DNA of 64,000 bases from Mesorhizobium erdmanii USDA 3471 (GCF_000472705.1 NZ_AXAE01000008.1:124001-188000), one strand, 5' to 3'. Shown: positions 17,580-27,233, counted from the stretch's first letter. Notes: generated from the letters alone by a model not told the origin. Numbers and translations are program-made.

Positions 17580-19721
17580 ATGACCATACTTTACGCCGTC
17601 ATCGCCTGCGGCCTGCTTTCTGTCCTTTACGCAATCTGGGCGACACGTTCGGTCCTTGCGTCCGATCAGGGCAATGCACGCATGCAGGAAATCTCCGCTG
17701 CCATCCGCGAAGGCGCACAAGCCTATCTGGCGCGCCAGTACACCACCATCGCCATCGTCGGCGTGGTCGTGCTCGTGCTCGCCTGGTGGCTGCTTTCCAT
17801 CACCGCCGCGATCGGCTTCCTGATCGGCGCCGTCCTTTCGGGCGCCGCCGGTTTCATCGGAATGCATGTTTCGGTGCGGGCCAATGTGCGCACGGCACAG
17901 GCAGCCTCCAACAGCCTCGCCGCCGGTCTCGACATCGCCTTCAAGTCGGGCGCCATCACCGGCATGCTGGTTGCCGGCCTGGCGCTGCTCGGCGTCTCGA
18001 TCTACTACCTCATCCTGACCGGCCCGATGGGCCTGCAGCCCAATGACCGTATCGTCATCGACTCGCTGGTCTCGCTCGGCTTCGGCGCCTCGCTGATCTC
18101 GATCTTTGCCCGTCTCGGCGGTGGCATCTTCACCAAGGGCGCCGACGTCGGCGGCGATCTCGTCGGCAAGGTCGAAGCCGGCATCCCCGAGGATGATCCG
18201 CGCAACCCGGCCACCATCGCCGACAATGTCGGCGACAATGTCGGCGACTGCGCCGGCATGGCCGCCGATCTGTTCGAGACCTACGCCGTTACCGTCGTCG
18301 CCACCATGGTCCTTGCCGCCATCTTCTTCGGCGGCACCGCCGTTCTCGGCGCCGCCATGCTCTATCCGCTGGCTATTTGTGGCGCCTGCATCCTGACATC
18401 GATCGTCGGTACCTTCTTCGTCAAGCTCGGCTCCAACGGTTCGATCATGGGCGCGCTCTACAAGGGCCTGATCGTCACCGGCCTCCTGTCGATCGTCGGT
18501 CTCGGCGTCGCCACCTCGGCAACGCTTGGCTGGGGTGAGGTTGGCACTGTCGCCGGCATGGTCATCACCGGCAAGAACCTGTTCATCTGCGGCCTGATCG
18601 GCCTCGTGGTGACCGGGTTGATCGTGGTGATCACCGAATACTACACCGGCACCAACAAGCGCCCGGTCAACTCGATCGCTCAGGCATCGGTGACCGGCCA
18701 CGGCACCAATGTCATCCAGGGCCTCGCTGTGTCGCTGGAATCGACGGCGTTGCCGGCCATCGTCATCGTCGGCGGCATCATCGCCACCTACCAGCTCGGC
18801 GGCCTGTTCGGCACGGCGATCGCCGTCACCACCATGCTCGGCCTTGCCGGCATGATCGTGGCGCTCGACGCCTTCGGCCCGGTCACCGACAATGCCGGCG
18901 GCATTGCCGAAATGGCGGGCCTGCCCAAGGAAGTGCGCCACTCCACCGACGCGCTCGACGCGGTCGGCAATACCACGAAAGCCGTGACCAAGGGCTATGC
19001 CATCGGTTCGGCCGGTCTCGGCGCCCTGGTTCTGTTTGCCGCCTATTCGAACGACCTGAAGTTCTTTGCCGCCAATGGCGACAAATATCCCTACTTCCAG
19101 GGCATGGGCGAGATCTCCTTCGATCTCTCCAACCCCTACGTCGTCGCCGGCCTGATCTTCGGCGGCCTGATCCCGTATCTGTTCGGCGGCATCGCCATGA
19201 CGGCCGTCGGCCGCGCGGCGGGCGCCATCGTCGAGGAGGTGCGCAAGCAGTTCCGCGAAGATCCAGGCATCATGGCCGGGACGTCCAAGCCGAACTATGC
19301 GCGCGCGGTCGACCTTCTGACCAAGGCGGCGATCCGGGAGATGATCATCCCGTCGCTGCTGCCGGTGCTGGCGCCGTTCGTCGTCTATTTCGGCGTGCTG
19401 TTGATCTCGGGTTCGAAGGCCTCGGCCTTTGCCGCCCTCGGCGCCTCGTTGCTCGGCGTCATCGTCAACGGCCTGTTCGTCGCCATCTCGATGACCTCAG
19501 GCGGTGGCGCCTGGGACAATGCGAAAAAATCGTTCGAGGACGGCTTCACCGACAAGGATGGCGTCAAGCACCTCAAGGGGTCCGAGGCGCACAAGGCCTC
19601 GGTGACCGGCGATACGGTCGGCGATCCCTACAAGGACACCGCCGGTCCGGCGGTCAATCCGGCGATCAAGATCACCAACATCGTCGCGCTCCTGCTGCTG
19701 GCCGTACTGGCGCACGGCTGA
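17580..19721 (+). CDS. hppA: membrane-bound proton-translocating pyrophosphatase
   Basis: The 713-residue protein has about 16 membrane helices. It couples hydrolysis of pyrophosphate to H+ export across the inner membrane. The substrate-site motif [19 protein letters not shown] and the acidic [20 protein letters not shown] are intact at residues 180-225. In GNTTKA (Lys near residue 467) a lysine replaces the alanine of K+-dependent enzymes, so this should be the K+-insensitive type. The ATG follows a gaggaaaattcggca leader. A strong terminator follows. Confidence 0.97.
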   Translation: MTILYAVIACGLLSVLYAIWATRSVLASDQGNARMQEISAAIREGAQAYLARQYTTIAIVGVVVLVLAWWLLSITAAIGFLIGAVLSGAAGFIGMHVSVRANVRTAQAASNSLAAGLDIAFKSGAITGMLVAGLALLGVSIYYLILTGPMGLQPNDRIVIDSLVSLGFGASLISIFARLGGGIFTKGADVGGDLVGKVEAGIPEDDPRNPATIADNVGDNVGDCAGMAADLFETYAVTVVATMVLAAIFFGGTAVLGAAMLYPLAICGACILTSIVGTFFVKLGSNGSIMGALYKGLIVTGLLSIVGLGVATSATLGWGEVGTVAGMVITGKNLFICGLIGLVVTGLIVVITEYYTGTNKRPVNSIAQASVTGHGTNVIQGLAVSLESTALPAIVIVGGIIATYQLGGLFGTAIAVTTMLGLAGMIVALDAFGPVTDNAGGIAEMAGLPKEVRHSTDALDAVGNTTKAVTKGYAIGSAGLGALVLFAAYSNDLKFFAANGDKYPYFQGMGEISFDLSNPYVVAGLIFGGLIPYLFGGIAMTAVGRAAGAIVEEVRKQFREDPGIMAGTSKPNYARAVDLLTKAAIREMIIPSLLPVLAPFVVYFGVLLISGSKASAFAALGASLLGVIVNGLFVAISMTSGGGAWDNAKKSFEDGFTDKDGVKHLKGSEAHKASVTGDTVGDPYKDTAGPAVNPAIKITNIVALLLLAVLAHG

Positions 19722-19744
19722 GCGAGGGCGGTTGCTCGAAACAA

Positions 19745-19776
19745 AACCCGCGGGAGCGATCCCGCGGGTTTTTTGT
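19745..19776 (+). terminator. terminator after hppA, probably bidirectional
   Basis: AACCCGCGGGA (19745-19755) and its perfect complement (19760-19770) enclose GCGA and are followed by T-rich sequence. On the opposite strand the stem is followed by TTTTGTTT, so it can also serve the convergent glycosyltransferase gene ending at 19791. Confidence 0.92.
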
Positions 19777-19790
19777 TGGGCGGTGCCCCT

Positions 19791-20792
19791 TCAATTCCTT
19801 TCGGCGTCAGGCTGGTCGCCGCGCCTGCGATAGAGCGTGAGCATTTCGTCCAGGCCTGGTTCTCGCGCGGGCAGGGGCGGCAAGCCGCGTATCTCTCGCA
19901 GCTTGGCGACAAAGGTGCCCCGCCCGTATTTACGGCGAAACTCCCTGGCTCGCGGATTGACGCCGCAGGCGGCGAGAAGCCTTCGTTTCAGATAGCTGGA
20001 TTTTTTCAGACGCCGCGGCGCCTCCGCCGAGGCGAGAATTTTCACGCGCAGATCATCCGGCATCTTCATGCCTTTGACGAGTTCCTCTTGTTCCCGCGCC
20101 GTGTCTTCGGTGTAGCTGCCCTCGCGCGTGCCGGAAAAAAGGCTGAGCACGGTCAGGTGAGGCATCGTCGCGATCACGGCTCCCTTTCGCCACGCCCGAA
20201 AGAGCCAATCCTGCGAGCTTTCGCAGAAGCACTCGCGGGCGGGCCGCCAAGGGCCGAGCCAGCCCAGCGATGTGCGCCGGACCATCTGTGCTGATCCATA
20301 TCCAGCCGTGATGACAGGATCATAGAGACCGTCCTTGCCGACCCCGTAGATCAGACTCTTGACGGGGGCGCCTTTGGCTGACGGAGGTTCGACGATAGCG
20401 CCTCGAGCGATCACGACATCGGCACGTGTCGCATCGATCCAGCCGGTCATTGCCGCGAGATGGTCTGGAAACCAGAGGTCGTCGTGGTTGAGCAAGGCGA
20501 CGATCCGGCCGCGTGCCCTGGCAAAGCCGATATTGTTGGGGCCGGATTGCTCGCCGAAATTGACCGGCAGGTCGATGTAGACGATGCGCGGCTCGGCAAA
20601 TTCGGCGATGACTGCTGCCGTGTCGGGGCGACAGGCATCGCCAATCACCAGAATTTCAAAGTCCTGCAGGGTCTGGTCCAGCACGCTGCGTAGTGCTTGC
20701 CGCAAGGTGGCAGGCCGGTTGTGGGTTGCAATGACCACCGAGACGAGCGGCACGTTCTGCCCAGTTGCATCGGACTGGCCGGGTCGCTCCAC
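19791..20792 (-). CDS. family 2 glycosyltransferase
   Basis: This GT-A fold transferase has 333 residues and opens PLVSVVIATHNRPATLRQAL. It has ILVIGDACRPDT and the metal/nucleotide motif NHDDLW at about residue 105. The GTG at 20792 was chosen because it lies one base after the stop of the upstream cupin gene, which suggests coupling, and because the conserved fold begins right after it. A longer frame runs back into that gene. The C-terminal third is basic and not distinctive. The substrate is unknown; a sugar transfer for surface polysaccharide is likely. Confidence 0.8.
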   Translation of the reverse strand: MERPGQSDATGQNVPLVSVVIATHNRPATLRQALRSVLDQTLQDFEILVIGDACRPDTAAVIAEFAEPRIVYIDLPVNFGEQSGPNNIGFARARGRIVALLNHDDLWFPDHLAAMTGWIDATRADVVIARGAIVEPPSAKGAPVKSLIYGVGKDGLYDPVITAGYGSAQMVRRTSLGWLGPWRPARECFCESSQDWLFRAWRKGAVIATMPHLTVLSLFSGTREGSYTEDTAREQEELVKGMKMPDDLRVKILASAEAPRRLKKSSYLKRRLLAACGVNPRAREFRRKYGRGTFVAKLREIRGLPPLPAREPGLDEMLTLYRRRGDQPDAERN

Positions 20793-20793
20793 G

Positions 20794-21339
20794 CTACACC
20801 AGTTTATAGGGAATGTGATCCGTGTCCGGCGGCAGGCGCCAATGGTCGGGCGCGTCGTACGCATAGGCCTTGTCGACAAGATTGAGCAGCAGGGCGATCT
20901 CAGGCCCGAGCGCCGTCACGCCATGCCACACGCCGGGCGGGATGACGATGATCGCCGGCCGTAAGGCACCGACGATCTTGTGCCATACGGTGCCGAAGCT
21001 GGGCGAAGCCTTTCGGCCGTCATAGAGTGATATGCGCACACTGCCGACACAACAGAAAAGCCGATCATGCGTCACCTTGTGTGCATGCCAGCCGGTCACC
21101 GCACCCGGATACATCGTTCGCTGGAAGACCTGGCCGACAGGCAGTCGATCGAGATCCCACTCATCCCGGAAAACCTCGGTGAGGTAGCCGTTGGACGTCG
21201 CGACCGGCCTGATTTCCTTGACCCTGACACCGTCGATTGCCGGAGGATCGATAGCAAGCCAATCCGATGTCACGGTCTGCCGGTCAGGCATCCCCATTGC
21301 CATCCAGCCATCTGGTGCCACGCGTTCGCCAGTGCTCAT
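20794..21339 (-). CDS. cupin protein resembling dTDP-4-dehydrorhamnose 3,5-epimerase
   Basis: The 181-residue protein has an RmlC-like cupin fold. NGYLTEVFRDEWDL, GWHAHKVTHDRLFCCVG with a histidine pair, and IPPGVWHGVTALG match the sugar-epimerase branch. It might act on a nucleotide sugar or bind one. The ATG at 21339 has GGGG seven bases upstream and omits an unconserved extension. It is the first gene of a two-gene unit with the glycosyltransferase. True RmlC catalytic residues were not confirmed, so epimerase activity is uncertain. Confidence 0.7.
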   Translation of the reverse strand: MSTGERVAPDGWMAMGMPDRQTVTSDWLAIDPPAIDGVRVKEIRPVATSNGYLTEVFRDEWDLDRLPVGQVFQRTMYPGAVTGWHAHKVTHDRLFCCVGSVRISLYDGRKASPSFGTVWHKIVGALRPAIIVIPPGVWHGVTALGPEIALLLNLVDKAYAYDAPDHWRLPPDTDHIPYKLV

Positions 21340-21413
21340 TCTCAACCCCAAAGCCCGGGGATTTGATACGGACTTGCCCAATTGCTGGCAAGCCGCGCTT
21401 GCCTTGGCCAAAC

Positions 21414-21444
21414 AAAAACCCGTGAGATTGCTCCCACGGGTTTT
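21414..21444 (-). terminator. terminator after bamE
   Basis: On the minus strand aaaacccgtgggag pairs with ctcacgggtttt around a short CAAT loop, followed by TTTGTTT. It lies 50 bases after the bamE stop. It resembles the hppA terminator at 19745-19776. Confidence 0.8.
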
Positions 21445-21495
21445 CGGTCGCCTGAGATGTTGCTGCTTTCCAGAAGGGGAAGCAGGGTCTGATGA

Positions 21496-22011
21496 TCAGG
21501 GAGTGCCGCCGCCGGGAATGCCGGGCGCCAGCTTGCTGGCGCCGTTGATGATCTGGCTGAGGAAGTTCTGGTCCTTGCCGCCGGTCGGCGTGGTGCGCGA
21601 GATGAAGTCGAAAATCTTGCCGTCCTTCAAGCCGTAATTGGCGATCTGGGTGACGCGGCCATCGGCGCCGAAATAGACCGCGAGAACCTTCTGGTCGACC
21701 AGCCTGGGCTTGTCAAAGGCGACATAGCGCTTGCGCGTTTGCGAAATGTAATAAAACGCCTCGTTGTCGAAAGTCGCCGTGGTCGACGGCGTGCCAAGCG
21801 CCAGCAGCACCTGCTCGCGGCTGGAGCCGACGGGCACCGAATCGACGGCTTGCTGGTCGTAGACATAGCCTTGAGTGAGTGTCTCAGTCGGACTGAGGTC
21901 GCCGAACATCTTGTTGGAATGACATGCCGAGAGCGCCGACACGACGAGCAACAGCGAGACCGCGCCAGCGGGCCTGGACGAGAAGGCAGACTTGAAATTC
22001 AGCGCGCGCAA
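21496..22011 (-). CDS. bamE: outer-membrane assembly lipoprotein BamE
   Basis: This SmpA/OmlA family lipoprotein is about 171 residues long. The signal peptide ends in the lipobox LSAC, followed by the conserved VPVGSSREQVLLALGTPS and AFYYISQTRK segments. It is anchored in the inner leaflet of the outer membrane and supports the BAM complex. No ATG fits. The start is one of three consecutive TTG codons (22017, 22014, 22011) after GGAGAA, and the last has the best spacing. The gene is divergent from the cytochrome-complex chaperone gene across 114 bases. Confidence 0.88.
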   Translation of the reverse strand: MRALNFKSAFSSRPAGAVSLLLVVSALSACHSNKMFGDLSPTETLTQGYVYDQQAVDSVPVGSSREQVLLALGTPSTTATFDNEAFYYISQTRKRYVAFDKPRLVDQKVLAVYFGADGRVTQIANYGLKDGKIFDFISRTTPTGGKDQNFLSQIINGASKLAPGIPGGGTP

Positions 22012-22125
22012 CAACAATTCTCCATTATATCGCCGCAACTTGCGCTGGGCCGCAAAACCGGTAAACCAGCTTGCTTGCCGATGCAACAAGGCCAATTCAA
22101 CAAACGGTCCCCGGAGACCATCCCC

Positions 22126-22671
22126 ATGTTCCAGCGCCTTTTTGGTCGCGAACGCCACGCCAACCGCGCCATCACCGACGCGCTGTACGCACAAATCGTG
22201 GCGGCGGCGCGGCAGACTGTGTTTTATTCCCACTGGAATGTTCCGGACACGCCGCTCGGCCGTTTCGAGATGCTTTCGCTGCATATGTTCCTGTTTCAGC
22301 ATCGCTTGCGCGGCGAAGACGGCGTGGCGCAGGAAATCGCCCAGGTGCTGATCGACGAGTTCTTCCTCGACGTCGACCATTCCCTGCGGGAGCTGGGCAT
22401 TGGTGATGTCGGCGTGCCCAAGCGCATGAAGAAGCTGGCGAAGATGTTCTACGGCCGCACCGCCGCCTATGATGACGCGCTGGAAAGAGACGATCGCGAT
22501 GGGCTGACGGGGGCACTTGCCCGCAATGTCCGGCCGGATGCCGGCACCTGGCCGGAGGCGCCGCAATTGGCCGATTACGTCGCCGACGCCTGCCGGCAAC
22601 TGGCCGCGCAGCCGTCCGAATCAATTGTTGCCGGCACTGTGGCGTTTCCGCTCGCCAAAGAGGTCGATTGA
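22126..22671 (+). CDS. ubiquinol-cytochrome c chaperone family protein
   Basis: The 181-residue protein matches the CBP3/UQCC1 family (FYSHWNVPDTPLGRFEMLSLHMFL and the RMKKLAKMFYGR segment). By family it assists biogenesis of the cytochrome bc1 complex. GGAG sits ten bases before the ATG, which decides the start. The open frame upstream to 21739 is antisense to bamE. The next gene (DUF177) follows after 15 bases, so the two are co-transcribed. Confidence 0.88.
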   Translation: MFQRLFGRERHANRAITDALYAQIVAAARQTVFYSHWNVPDTPLGRFEMLSLHMFLFQHRLRGEDGVAQEIAQVLIDEFFLDVDHSLRELGIGDVGVPKRMKKLAKMFYGRTAAYDDALERDDRDGLTGALARNVRPDAGTWPEAPQLADYVADACRQLAAQPSESIVAGTVAFPLAKEVD

Positions 22672-22686
22672 TGAGGAGGCTGATCG

Positions 22687-23235
22687 ATGAAGCATGCTGA
22701 TCCGCACAGCCCGGTTTCCTTTCTTGCGAATGTCGCCCGGCTGCCGCAGAAGGGCCTGCCCGTGGTGATCGAGGCCGACGCCGCCCAGCGTGCCGCGCTC
22801 GCGCAGGAACATGGCCTGCTGTCGGTCGAAGCCTATCGCGCCGAACTCCTCGTGGCCTCCTGGAAGCGCAATGGCGTGAAGGTCAGCGGCCGCGTCGAGG
22901 CCGATATCACGCAGGCCTGCATCGTCACGCTCGAGCCCGTGCCGGCGCATATCGACGAGCCGGTCGAGGCGCTGCTGTTGCCTGAGGACTCCAAGCTTGG
23001 GCGGCAGGGATTCGAAGGTGGCGGCGAGATCCTGCTCGATGCGGACGGTCCCGACAGCCCCGAAACATTCTCCGGCGACACCATCGATGTCGGGGCCCTC
23101 GCCGAACAGTTCTTCGGATTGGCGATCGACCCTTATCCACGCAAGTCGGGCGCGTCGCTGGACGCCGGCCGCGAAACAGAAGCGGCTGAGAATGAATTTC
23201 AGAAAAAACTGCGATCCTTGCTGGGAAAATCCTGA
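22687..23235 (+). CDS. DUF177 (YceD-like) protein
   Basis: The 182-residue protein contains the DUF177 core VEADITQACIVTLEPVPAHIDEPV. In many bacteria yceD precedes rpmF and plsX; here rpmF is absent and plsX follows after 113 bases. YceD-type proteins have been linked to 23S rRNA maturation. The cysteine in QACIVTLE is the conserved one. The exact role in this organism is not evident. Confidence 0.9.
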   Translation: MKHADPHSPVSFLANVARLPQKGLPVVIEADAAQRAALAQEHGLLSVEAYRAELLVASWKRNGVKVSGRVEADITQACIVTLEPVPAHIDEPVEALLLPEDSKLGRQGFEGGGEILLDADGPDSPETFSGDTIDVGALAEQFFGLAIDPYPRKSGASLDAGRETEAAENEFQKKLRSLLGKS

Positions 23236-23348
23236 AAACCTCGCCCGAGACGGAAAAGTCGGTTGTGTGAAAAGCCAAAACCGCTATTTTCGCCCAACCT
23301 TCGCGATCACTAAAGCGACCTGCCGCCTAACTGTGAGATGAATACCGC

Positions 23349-24419
23349 GTGATCAGGATTTCCATCGATGCCATGGGCGGCGATCACGGACCAGCCGTGG
23401 TCATTCCGGCGCTCATGACGGTCGCCACCCGCCGTCCCGACATTCGATTCGTCATCTACGGGCGTGAGGAACTGGTGCGCCCCCAACTGGCCAAGTTTCC
23501 CAAACTGGCCGAGGTGAGCGAGTTCTTCCACTGCGAGGTCGCGGTCAGGATGGACGACAAGCCGAGCCAGGCGTTGCGCCATGGCCGCTGGAAGTCGTCG
23601 ATGTGGAAGGCGATTGAAGCCGTGAAGTCGGGAGCGGCCGACGCCTGCATCTCAGCCGGCAACACCGGTGCCTTGATGGCGATGTCGAAATTCTGCCTGC
23701 GCACCATGGCCACCATCGATCGCCCGGCGATCGCCGCCCTCTGGCCGACGACGCGCGGCGAGAGCGTGGTGCTCGACGTCGGCGCCACCATAGGCGCAGA
23801 CGCCCAACAGCTCATCGATTTCGCCATTCTGGGCACTGGCATGGCGCGTTCTGTCTTTGGAATTTCACGGCCCAGTGTCGGGCTGCTCAACGTCGGCGTC
23901 GAAGAGATCAAGGGCCAGGAAGAGGTCAAGGAAGCGGGGCGCATCCTGCGCGAAGCCAACATGGCCTCGATGAACTATCACGGCTTCGTCGAGGGTGACG
24001 ATATCGGCAAAGGCACGGTCGATGTGGTGGTGACGGAAGGCTTCGCCGGCAACATCGCGCTGAAGACGGCGGAAGGCACCGCCCGCCAGATCGCGGGTTA
24101 TCTGCGCGCCGCGATGAGCCGCACCCTGATGGCCAGGATCGGCTATGTCTTCGCCAAGGGGGCCTTTAATCGGTTGCGCGAAAAGATGGATGTCGGCCGC
24201 TCCAACGGCGGCGTCTTCCTGGGGCTGAGCGGTATCGTGGTCAAAAGCCATGGCGGCGCTGATTCGGATGGTTTCGCCGCAGCGATTGAATTGGGCTACG
24301 ACATGGTGCGCAACAATCTGCTCGACCGTATCGAGGCCGATCTGGACCTGTTTCATGCGCGCAATCCGCATGCCCAGACATCGAGGAAATCCGACGTCGT
24401 CAGCGACGCAAAGGAATAG
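23349..24419 (+). CDS. plsX: phosphate acyltransferase PlsX
   Basis: The 356-residue PlsX begins [13 protein letters not shown], the family hallmark, and carries GNTGALM and [11 protein letters not shown]. It makes acyl-phosphate from acyl-ACP for phospholipid synthesis at the membrane surface. It starts at GTG (23349). The fabH gene follows after nine bases, the usual fatty-acid/phospholipid cluster. Confidence 0.97.
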   Translation: MIRISIDAMGGDHGPAVVIPALMTVATRRPDIRFVIYGREELVRPQLAKFPKLAEVSEFFHCEVAVRMDDKPSQALRHGRWKSSMWKAIEAVKSGAADACISAGNTGALMAMSKFCLRTMATIDRPAIAALWPTTRGESVVLDVGATIGADAQQLIDFAILGTGMARSVFGISRPSVGLLNVGVEEIKGQEEVKEAGRILREANMASMNYHGFVEGDDIGKGTVDVVVTEGFAGNIALKTAEGTARQIAGYLRAAMSRTLMARIGYVFAKGAFNRLREKMDVGRSNGGVFLGLSGIVVKSHGGADSDGFAAAIELGYDMVRNNLLDRIEADLDLFHARNPHAQTSRKSDVVSDAKE

Positions 24420-24428
24420 GAAAGAGCT

Positions 24429-25400
24429 TTGATCAGATCAGTCGTGCGCGGCACGGGCGCCGCGCTGCCCCGCCGCATCATGAAGAATGCCGATTTCGAG
24501 GGCATGGTCGAAACCTCGGACGAGTGGATCGCCCAGCGCACCGGCATTCGCCAGCGTCATATCGCGGCCGACGACGAGACGACGGCATCGCTGGGGGAGG
24601 CCGCAGCTCGCGCCGCCCTCGCCGATGCGGGGCTGACGCCGGACGATATCGACCTGATCGTGCTGGCGACGTCGACGCCCAACAACACGTTCCCGGCCAC
24701 CGCGGTCGAGATCCAGCACAGGCTCGGCATGCATCATGGCTTTGCCTTCGATATGCAGGCGGTGTGCTCGGGCTTTGTCTATGCGGTGACGACGGCCGAC
24801 CTCTATATTAGGGGCGGCCTGGCCAAACGCGTGCTGGTGATCGGCTCGGAAACATTCTCGCGCATCCTCGACTGGAACGACCGCTCGACCTGCGTCCTGT
24901 TCGGCGACGGCGCCGGGGCACTCGTCCTGGAAGCGGGCGAGGGGGCCGGCACCATTGCCGACCGTGGCGTCCTGGCAGCCAGCCTGCGGTCGGACGGCGC
25001 GCACAAGGACAAGCTTTTCGTCGATGGCGGACCGTCGACGACGGGAACGGTCGGCCATCTCAGGATGGAAGGCCGCGAAGTCTTCAAGCATGCGGTCGGC
25101 ATGATCACCGATGTCATCGAGGCGACCTTCTCGGCCGCCGGCATATCGGCGGATGATCTCGACTGGTTCGTGCCGCACCAGGCCAATAAACGTATTATTG
25201 ACGCTTCCGCCAAGAAGCTCGGGATTGCCGAACAAAAGGTGGTGGTTACGGTCGATTTGCACGGTAACACCTCTGCTGCTTCCGTGCCGCTGGCGCTTTC
25301 GGTGGCCGTCGCAGACGGCCGCGTCAAGAAGGGCGACCTCGTCCTTCTGGAAGCGATGGGCGGCGGCTTCACTTGGGGCGCGGTTCTGGTTCGCTGGTAA
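24429..25400 (+). CDS. fabH: beta-ketoacyl-ACP synthase III
   Basis: This 323-residue condensing enzyme has a catalytic triad in place: Cys113 in AVCSGFVYA, His in [10 protein letters not shown], and Asn in [11 protein letters not shown]. It starts fatty-acid elongation by joining acetyl-CoA to malonyl-ACP. The TTG start at 24429 lies behind AAAGAG and gives the normal N-terminus [13 protein letters not shown]. It is co-transcribed with plsX. Confidence 0.97.
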   Translation: MIRSVVRGTGAALPRRIMKNADFEGMVETSDEWIAQRTGIRQRHIAADDETTASLGEAAARAALADAGLTPDDIDLIVLATSTPNNTFPATAVEIQHRLGMHHGFAFDMQAVCSGFVYAVTTADLYIRGGLAKRVLVIGSETFSRILDWNDRSTCVLFGDGAGALVLEAGEGAGTIADRGVLAASLRSDGAHKDKLFVDGGPSTTGTVGHLRMEGREVFKHAVGMITDVIEATFSAAGISADDLDWFVPHQANKRIIDASAKKLGIAEQKVVVTVDLHGNTSAASVPLALSVAVADGRVKKGDLVLLEAMGGGFTWGAVLVRW

Positions 25401-25501
25401 GTGCCGAACGGTCCGGTTTCGGTCCTTGACCTTGCCGGATCAATTACTTAGGCTCAGCCGTTGTTGTGCCGATTATATGTTTGAACTGATGGGACGGTCG
25501 C

Positions 25502-25825
25502 ATGGGGGGAAAGACACTTACGCGCGCCGACCTTGCGGAGGCCGTCTATCGGAAGGTCGGCCTGTCGCGCACTGAATCCGCCGAGCTCGTCGAAGCCGTC
25601 CTGGACGAAATCTGCGAAGCGATCGTCCGCGGCGAAACGGTCAAGCTGTCGTCCTTCGCGACATTCCATGTCCGATCCAAGAATGAGCGCATCGGGCGCA
25701 ATCCCAAGACCGGCGAAGAGGTCCCGATCCTGCCGCGCCGGGTGATGACCTTCAAGTCATCGAACGTGCTGAAGAACCGCATCCTGCGTTCTCATCAGAA
25801 CAGCAAGGCCAAGGGCGGCAAATAG
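25502..25825 (+). CDS. ihfA: integration host factor alpha subunit
   Basis: IhfA has 107 residues and is a DNA-bending protein of the HU/IHF family. It shows [20 protein letters not shown] and the arm region [22 protein letters not shown]. It pairs with IhfB to bend DNA in recombination, replication and transcription. It lies 101 bases after fabH in the conserved plsX-fabH-ihfA-merR order. Confidence 0.97.
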   Translation: MGGKTLTRADLAEAVYRKVGLSRTESAELVEAVLDEICEAIVRGETVKLSSFATFHVRSKNERIGRNPKTGEEVPILPRRVMTFKSSNVLKNRILRSHQNSKAKGGK

Positions 25826-25945
25826 CCTCCATTGTACGGTTGAAAACCGGCCCAGCCATAACGCCGGGCTTGAATATTGCTTCACAAACCGCTGAAATAG
25901 GGCCCGATTCGGCAGCATGGCCGGATTGGTGTTTCGCGCATGATC

Positions 25946-25983
25946 CATTCCGCGCAAAGGAATGAGCTTCTCTTAATAGAAGC
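25946..25983. repeat. two tandem small hairpins between ihfA and merR
   Basis: CATTCC/GGAATG (25946-25951 with 25959-25964, loop gcgcaaa) is followed after one base by GCTTCT/AGAAGC (25966-25971 with 25978-25983, loop cttaat). Neither is followed by a T-run. They may terminate ihfA weakly or be operator-like sites for the MerR gene. The rest of 25826-26036 shows nothing clear. Confidence 0.4.
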
Positions 25984-26036
25984 CTGATCTCGCCGAACAC
26001 CGTTCCGGATCACGCTCCAGCGTGAGGATTTCGCCC

Positions 26037-26576
26037 ATGGACAAGAGCCCTGACGCCTTCCGCACCATAAGCGAGGTCGCTGAAGATCTCGACCTGCCGC
26101 AGCATGTGCTGCGCTTCTGGGAGACACGCTTCAACCAGATCAAGCCGATGAAGCGCGGCGGCGGCCGACGCTATTACCGGCCGCAGGATGTCGAACTGAT
26201 CAAGGGCATCCGCCACATGCTCTACGACCAGGGCTACACCATCAAGGGCGTGCAGAAGCTGCTGCGCGAAAACGGCAATCATTTCCTGGTCGCAATCGGC
26301 AATGGCGACATGGCCGCCGTCGAGGCGATCTCGCAGCGAAAGCAGGCCGACCAGGTGCCGCTGACGCCGGCGGCGCAGCCGCGCGGCGGCGACGATGAAC
26401 TGGTTGGCCAGCCAAGGGTCAAGCCCAGCCGCCGCTTTTTCGGCCTCGGCAAGAGCGACGAGGAAGGTCCGGTTCCGCCGGACGCCTCGAGACTCTCGCG
26501 CGACAATCGCGCCTTGCTGCAGGAGGCGCTGTTCGATCTCCTGGAATGCAAGCGCCTGCTTGACCAGGTGCGCTGA
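26037..26576 (+). CDS. MerR-family transcriptional regulator
   Basis: The 179-residue protein has an N-terminal MerR helix-turn-helix ([23 protein letters not shown], then [15 protein letters not shown]). A helix follows, then a variable linker and a C-terminal helical stretch. No metal-binding cysteines of metal-sensing MerR proteins are present. This member conventionally follows ihfA in Rhizobiales; its regulon is unknown to me. GAGG ten bases upstream supports the ATG at 26037. Confidence 0.88.
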   Translation: MDKSPDAFRTISEVAEDLDLPQHVLRFWETRFNQIKPMKRGGGRRYYRPQDVELIKGIRHMLYDQGYTIKGVQKLLRENGNHFLVAIGNGDMAAVEAISQRKQADQVPLTPAAQPRGGDDELVGQPRVKPSRRFFGLGKSDEEGPVPPDASRLSRDNRALLQEALFDLLECKRLLDQVR

Positions 26577-26633
26577 CCGCCGCGCGAGGCGCTTTGAAGC
26601 CGAGACCGGAACCGCCCTTGGGGTGAGGCGTTA

Positions 26634-26676
26634 CGTTTCCTTCTGCAAGACTTTCATTCTGCAAGACAAGGAAACG
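26634..26676 (+). promoter_or_regulatory. stem that can cover the ribosome-binding site of the 26678 gene
   Basis: CGTTTCCTT (26634-26642) is perfectly complementary to AAGGAAACG (26668-26676). The right arm contains the Shine-Dalgarno AAGGA of the gene starting at 26678. The loop holds a direct repeat TTCTGCAAGAC twice (26641-26651 and 26657-26667). Such a stem could block translation; this is a reading of the sequence, not a known element. Confidence 0.45.
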
Positions 26677-26677
26677 C

Positions 26678-26983
26678 ATGATGGCATCATTTTCGACCCT
26701 TTCGGACATCGACCTCGAAAAGCAGGTCGCGGCCCTCTCGAGGGAACTTGCGGCGTTGCGCAAGGCGGTGTCGAAGCGCGGTGGCGCTTACTATGAAGAT
26801 GGCCGCGATGCCGCGCTCGACACATATTCGGATCTTGCCGGACGTCTGCGGGATGCGATGCCGGCCATTCGCAAGCAGGGCAGGGTGATCGAGAAATCCG
26901 CCCGTGATCACCCGGCGGCGGCCGCCACCGTTGGCCTCGTGGTACTCGGTCTGGTCGCCAGCCTGCTGTTCAGCCGGCGCTGA
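26678..26983 (+). CDS. small ElaB/YqjD-like (DUF883-type) membrane-anchored protein
   Basis: The 101-residue protein has a long amphipathic helical region (residues 5-75, rich in Glu, Arg and Ala). It ends with a Gly/Val/Leu membrane helix followed by SRR, the layout of ElaB/YqjD proteins that tether ribosomes or stress factors to the membrane. The preceding SARDHPAAAATVGLVVLGLV fits the family's C-terminal pattern. Its Shine-Dalgarno may be masked by the stem at 26634-26676. It converges with and overlaps by 14 bases the small gene at 26970-27158. Confidence 0.7.
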   Translation: MMASFSTLSDIDLEKQVAALSRELAALRKAVSKRGGAYYEDGRDAALDTYSDLAGRLRDAMPAIRKQGRVIEKSARDHPAAAATVGLVVLGLVASLLFSRR

Positions 26984-27158
26984 GAGCAAAACGTCGGTTC
27001 AGCGGACTGCGAACTCGGACAAGAAAATGGCGGCCGCCGTCGCCGGTGGGGTGCGTGCCGTTAGCGAAAGCCGAATTCGTCATCGAAACCGAGCCGAGCG
27101 CCGAAATGGCGAGGGCGGCGGCGAACGAGAGGCGCTTGAAGGTCGAGATGTTGGTCAT
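26970..27158 (-). CDS. small exported protein, uncertain
   Basis: This 62-codon frame begins with TAGGAAACG eight bases before the ATG. Its product opens with a convincing signal peptide (NISTFKRLSFAAALAISALG ... NSAFA-NG). The mature part is only about 28 residues and ends inside the 3' end of the convergent gene. It may be a real small periplasmic protein or the 5' remnant of a longer gene. The ribosome-binding context is like that of the His-rich peptide gene at 28560-28763. Confidence 0.45.
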   Translation of the reverse strand: MTNISTFKRLSFAAALAISALGSVSMTNSAFANGTHPTGDGGRHFLVRVRSPLNRRFALSAG

Positions 27159-27183
27159 TGAGCGTTTCCTACTTTTCGAGTGA

Positions 27184-27233
27184 GGATCGCCTTGCCGGCG
27201 TCCGTCTGGTTGGGGATCGCCTTGCTGGCGTCC
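27184..27233. repeat. short tandem direct repeat
   Basis: GGATCGCCTTGCCGGCGTCC (27184-27203) recurs with one change at 27214-27233, a 30-base period. It lies in the 180-base gap between two minus-strand genes. No function is apparent. Confidence 0.7.

Noticed and set aside
17403..18941. 512-codon minus-strand frame opposite hppA
   Set aside because: Low-complexity Asp/Gly/His/Arg composition and full overlap with hppA mark it as a shadow.
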